From: Candidatus Uhrbacteria bacterium
GTDB lineage: Bacteria > Patescibacteriota > Patescibacteriia > 2-12-FULL-60-25
NCBI GenBank assembly: GCA_003576745.1
Contig: QEVR01000001.1
Coordinates: forward strand, 62,001-126,000
Reading direction: 5' to 3'
Length of the DNA: 64,000 bases
The notes under the pieces were generated by a model. The model worked only from the letters and a program-made list of their open reading frames with translations. It made no database searches and had not been told where the DNA came from. Shown piece by piece: positions 63,045 through 64,000 of this stretch; position 1 is the first letter of the stretch, and every line of letters begins with the position of its first letter. The position numbers and the translations under genes were made by a program.

Positions 63045-64000
63045 ATGAGGCCGCGTTCCCCTAAAAAACAAACATCCCGAACCCGAAGAAAGGTTTCGAG
63101 GCTACACGCGCTCCCGCGCGTGCTTTTTGTGGTAGGGCCTACCGCAAGCGGTAAAACGGATCTCGCCATTACGCTGGCCAAAGAATTTGACGGGGAAATC
63201 ATCAATGCCGATGCGCGGCAGATTTACCGAGGCCTCACCATCGGCACGGGCAAACCCAAGGGCCGACGGGGTGTTTGGGAGGGAAAAAAGGCCTATATCG
63301 TTCAGGGCGTTCCGCATTACTTAATGGATTTTTTACCTCCGGAAGAGCCGTTTTCCGCGCCGGAGTGGAGGACGTCGGCCCTCAAGGCCATACGCGGCAT
63401 TACGGCGCGCCGACATCTGCCGATTGTCGTTGGCGGCACCGGACTCTATCTTTCGTCGCTTATCGATCATTTCCAGTTTCCAGAAGTCAAGGCCCAACCG
63501 GGTCTGCGTTTGGAATACGAACGAAAGCCCTTGGACGACCTTGTGAGGCTTTTGTTGGCGGTAGATCCGGATTCCGGAAATATCGTGGATTTAAAAAATA
63601 AACGCCGAGTCATTCGTGCGCTGGAAGTGGTGACATTCTCCGGAAAAAAATTCTCCGAGGCCCGCCGGCTCGGAGAGCCTCTCGTGGAAGCTCTGCAAAT
63701 CGGCATCGTACGTAGCAAAGAGGAACTATATTCCAGAATCCATGTTTCCATCGAACATATGCTCGAGGAGGGGCTCATCGAAGAGGTCCGTACGCTTATC
63801 AAGAAAGGCGTGTCCGTGGATTCGCCCGGCATGACGGCGATCGGATATCGTGACTTTGTCCGTTATCTTCGCGGTGAATGTTCCTTGGATGAGATTATCG
63901 AGAATTTCAAACAGAAGACGCGCCAATATGCCCGACGGCAGTGGACGTGGTTTAAAAAAGATGACCGCATTCGCTGGGTGACGGATGATGCGGAAGCGGG
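63045..64000 (+). CDS. miaA: tRNA dimethylallyltransferase MiaA, 3' end outside the window
   Basis: MiaA transfers a dimethylallyl group to A37 of tRNAs reading UNN codons. The visible 318 codons have a basic leader, the P-loop VVGPTASGKTDLAITLAKEF (residues about 30-49), INADARQIYRGLTIGTGKP, VVGGTGLYLSSLI and a C-terminal KQKTRQYARRQWTWF. The frame runs to the window end without a stop. The ATG at 63045 is chosen as the first in frame; the leader before it is about 60 nt from the miaA promoter. The stop codon cannot be seen. Confidence 0.93.
   Translation, partial: MRPRSPKKQTSRTRRKVSRLHALPRVLFVVGPTASGKTDLAITLAKEFDGEIINADARQIYRGLTIGTGKPKGRRGVWEGKKAYIVQGVPHYLMDFLPPEEPFSAPEWRTSALKAIRGITARRHLPIVVGGTGLYLSSLIDHFQFPEVKAQPGLRLEYERKPLDDLVRLLLAVDPDSGNIVDLKNKRRVIRALEVVTFSGKKFSEARRLGEPLVEALQIGIVRSKEELYSRIHVSIEHMLEEGLIEEVRTLIKKGVSVDSPGMTAIGYRDFVRYLRGECSLDEIIENFKQKTRQYARRQWTWFKKDDRIRWVTDDAEA

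Overview
The window looks like part of the small chromosome of a Candidate Phyla Radiation (Patescibacteria) bacterium, most likely of the Parcubacteria/Uhrbacteria kind. The grounds are a 16S rRNA with CPR-type substitutions at universal primer sites, an unlinked 16S gene, many genes with almost no 5' leader, long lineage-specific surface proteins, and a gene content dominated by translation, chaperones and lower glycolysis. Both release factors are present (RF1 and RF2) and TGA ends many genes, so the standard bacterial code applies. The phylum assignment is an inference, not a placement.

Layout. 1-1168: the first codons of a nucleotidyltransferase-like gene, an Hsp20 gene and a decayed four-helix-bundle gene. 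1249-14366: a surface locus with an EF-hand-like membrane protein, a 3637-residue Cys-rich secreted protein and a coiled-coil protein. 14418-20172: a zinc-finger-like protein, nusA, yidC, a PRC-barrel protein, a nucleotidyltransferase-like protein and an O-antigen-ligase-like protein. 20209-22213: groES-groEL under a CIRCE operator. 22561-28054: small membrane proteins, prfB, a sugar epimerase, tsaC, a TPR protein and rsmA. 28059-31053: two unidentified minus-strand genes that share promoter, Shine-Dalgarno block and a 99-bp 3' repeat. 31200-33187: a solitary 16S rRNA with its own terminator. 33405-37335: a receiver-only response regulator, a methyltransferase, tRNA-Val, a membrane protein, a structured small RNA candidate, a dual-specificity phosphatase and a DHH-like protein. 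37552-43378: valS, tyrS and argS. 43532-50289: bactofilin, a lipid-kinase-like protein, two tRNAs, hydrolases, a NUDIX enzyme, an MBL-fold protein, small membrane proteins, a methyltransferase and a YraN-type nuclease. 50320-54007: a second ncRNA candidate, queA, rpmE, prfA and a sugar nucleotidyltransferase. 54084-55789: two paralogous Asp-rich lipoproteins. 56296-57674: rpsB-tsf. 57975-64000: a small membrane protein, gap, pgk, a SIMPL-domain protein, eno and the start of miaA.

Two themes run across the window. First, promoters fall into classes. Many genes carry an extended -10 (TGnTAtamT) only 6-15 nt before the start codon, which implies leaderless or nearly leaderless mRNAs. A minority have a full TTGACA-17-TAtnnT promoter and a clear Shine-Dalgarno sequence. 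Second, eight intergenic regions carry a mosaic repeat built from recurring short words (gtaggacgtagttgcgtag, a GGGGAG/CTCCCC hairpin, gtaaccctttgccc, and others). Every copy lies upstream of a gene start and points toward it.

Functionally the core genes support translation (nusA, prfA, prfB, valS, tyrS, argS, rpsB, tsf, rpmE, rsmA, queA, tsaC, miaA, three tRNAs), protein folding and membrane insertion (groESL, hsp20, yidC), and the glyceraldehyde-3-phosphate to PEP segment of glycolysis (gap, pgk, eno). The accessory genes point to an elaborate cell surface.
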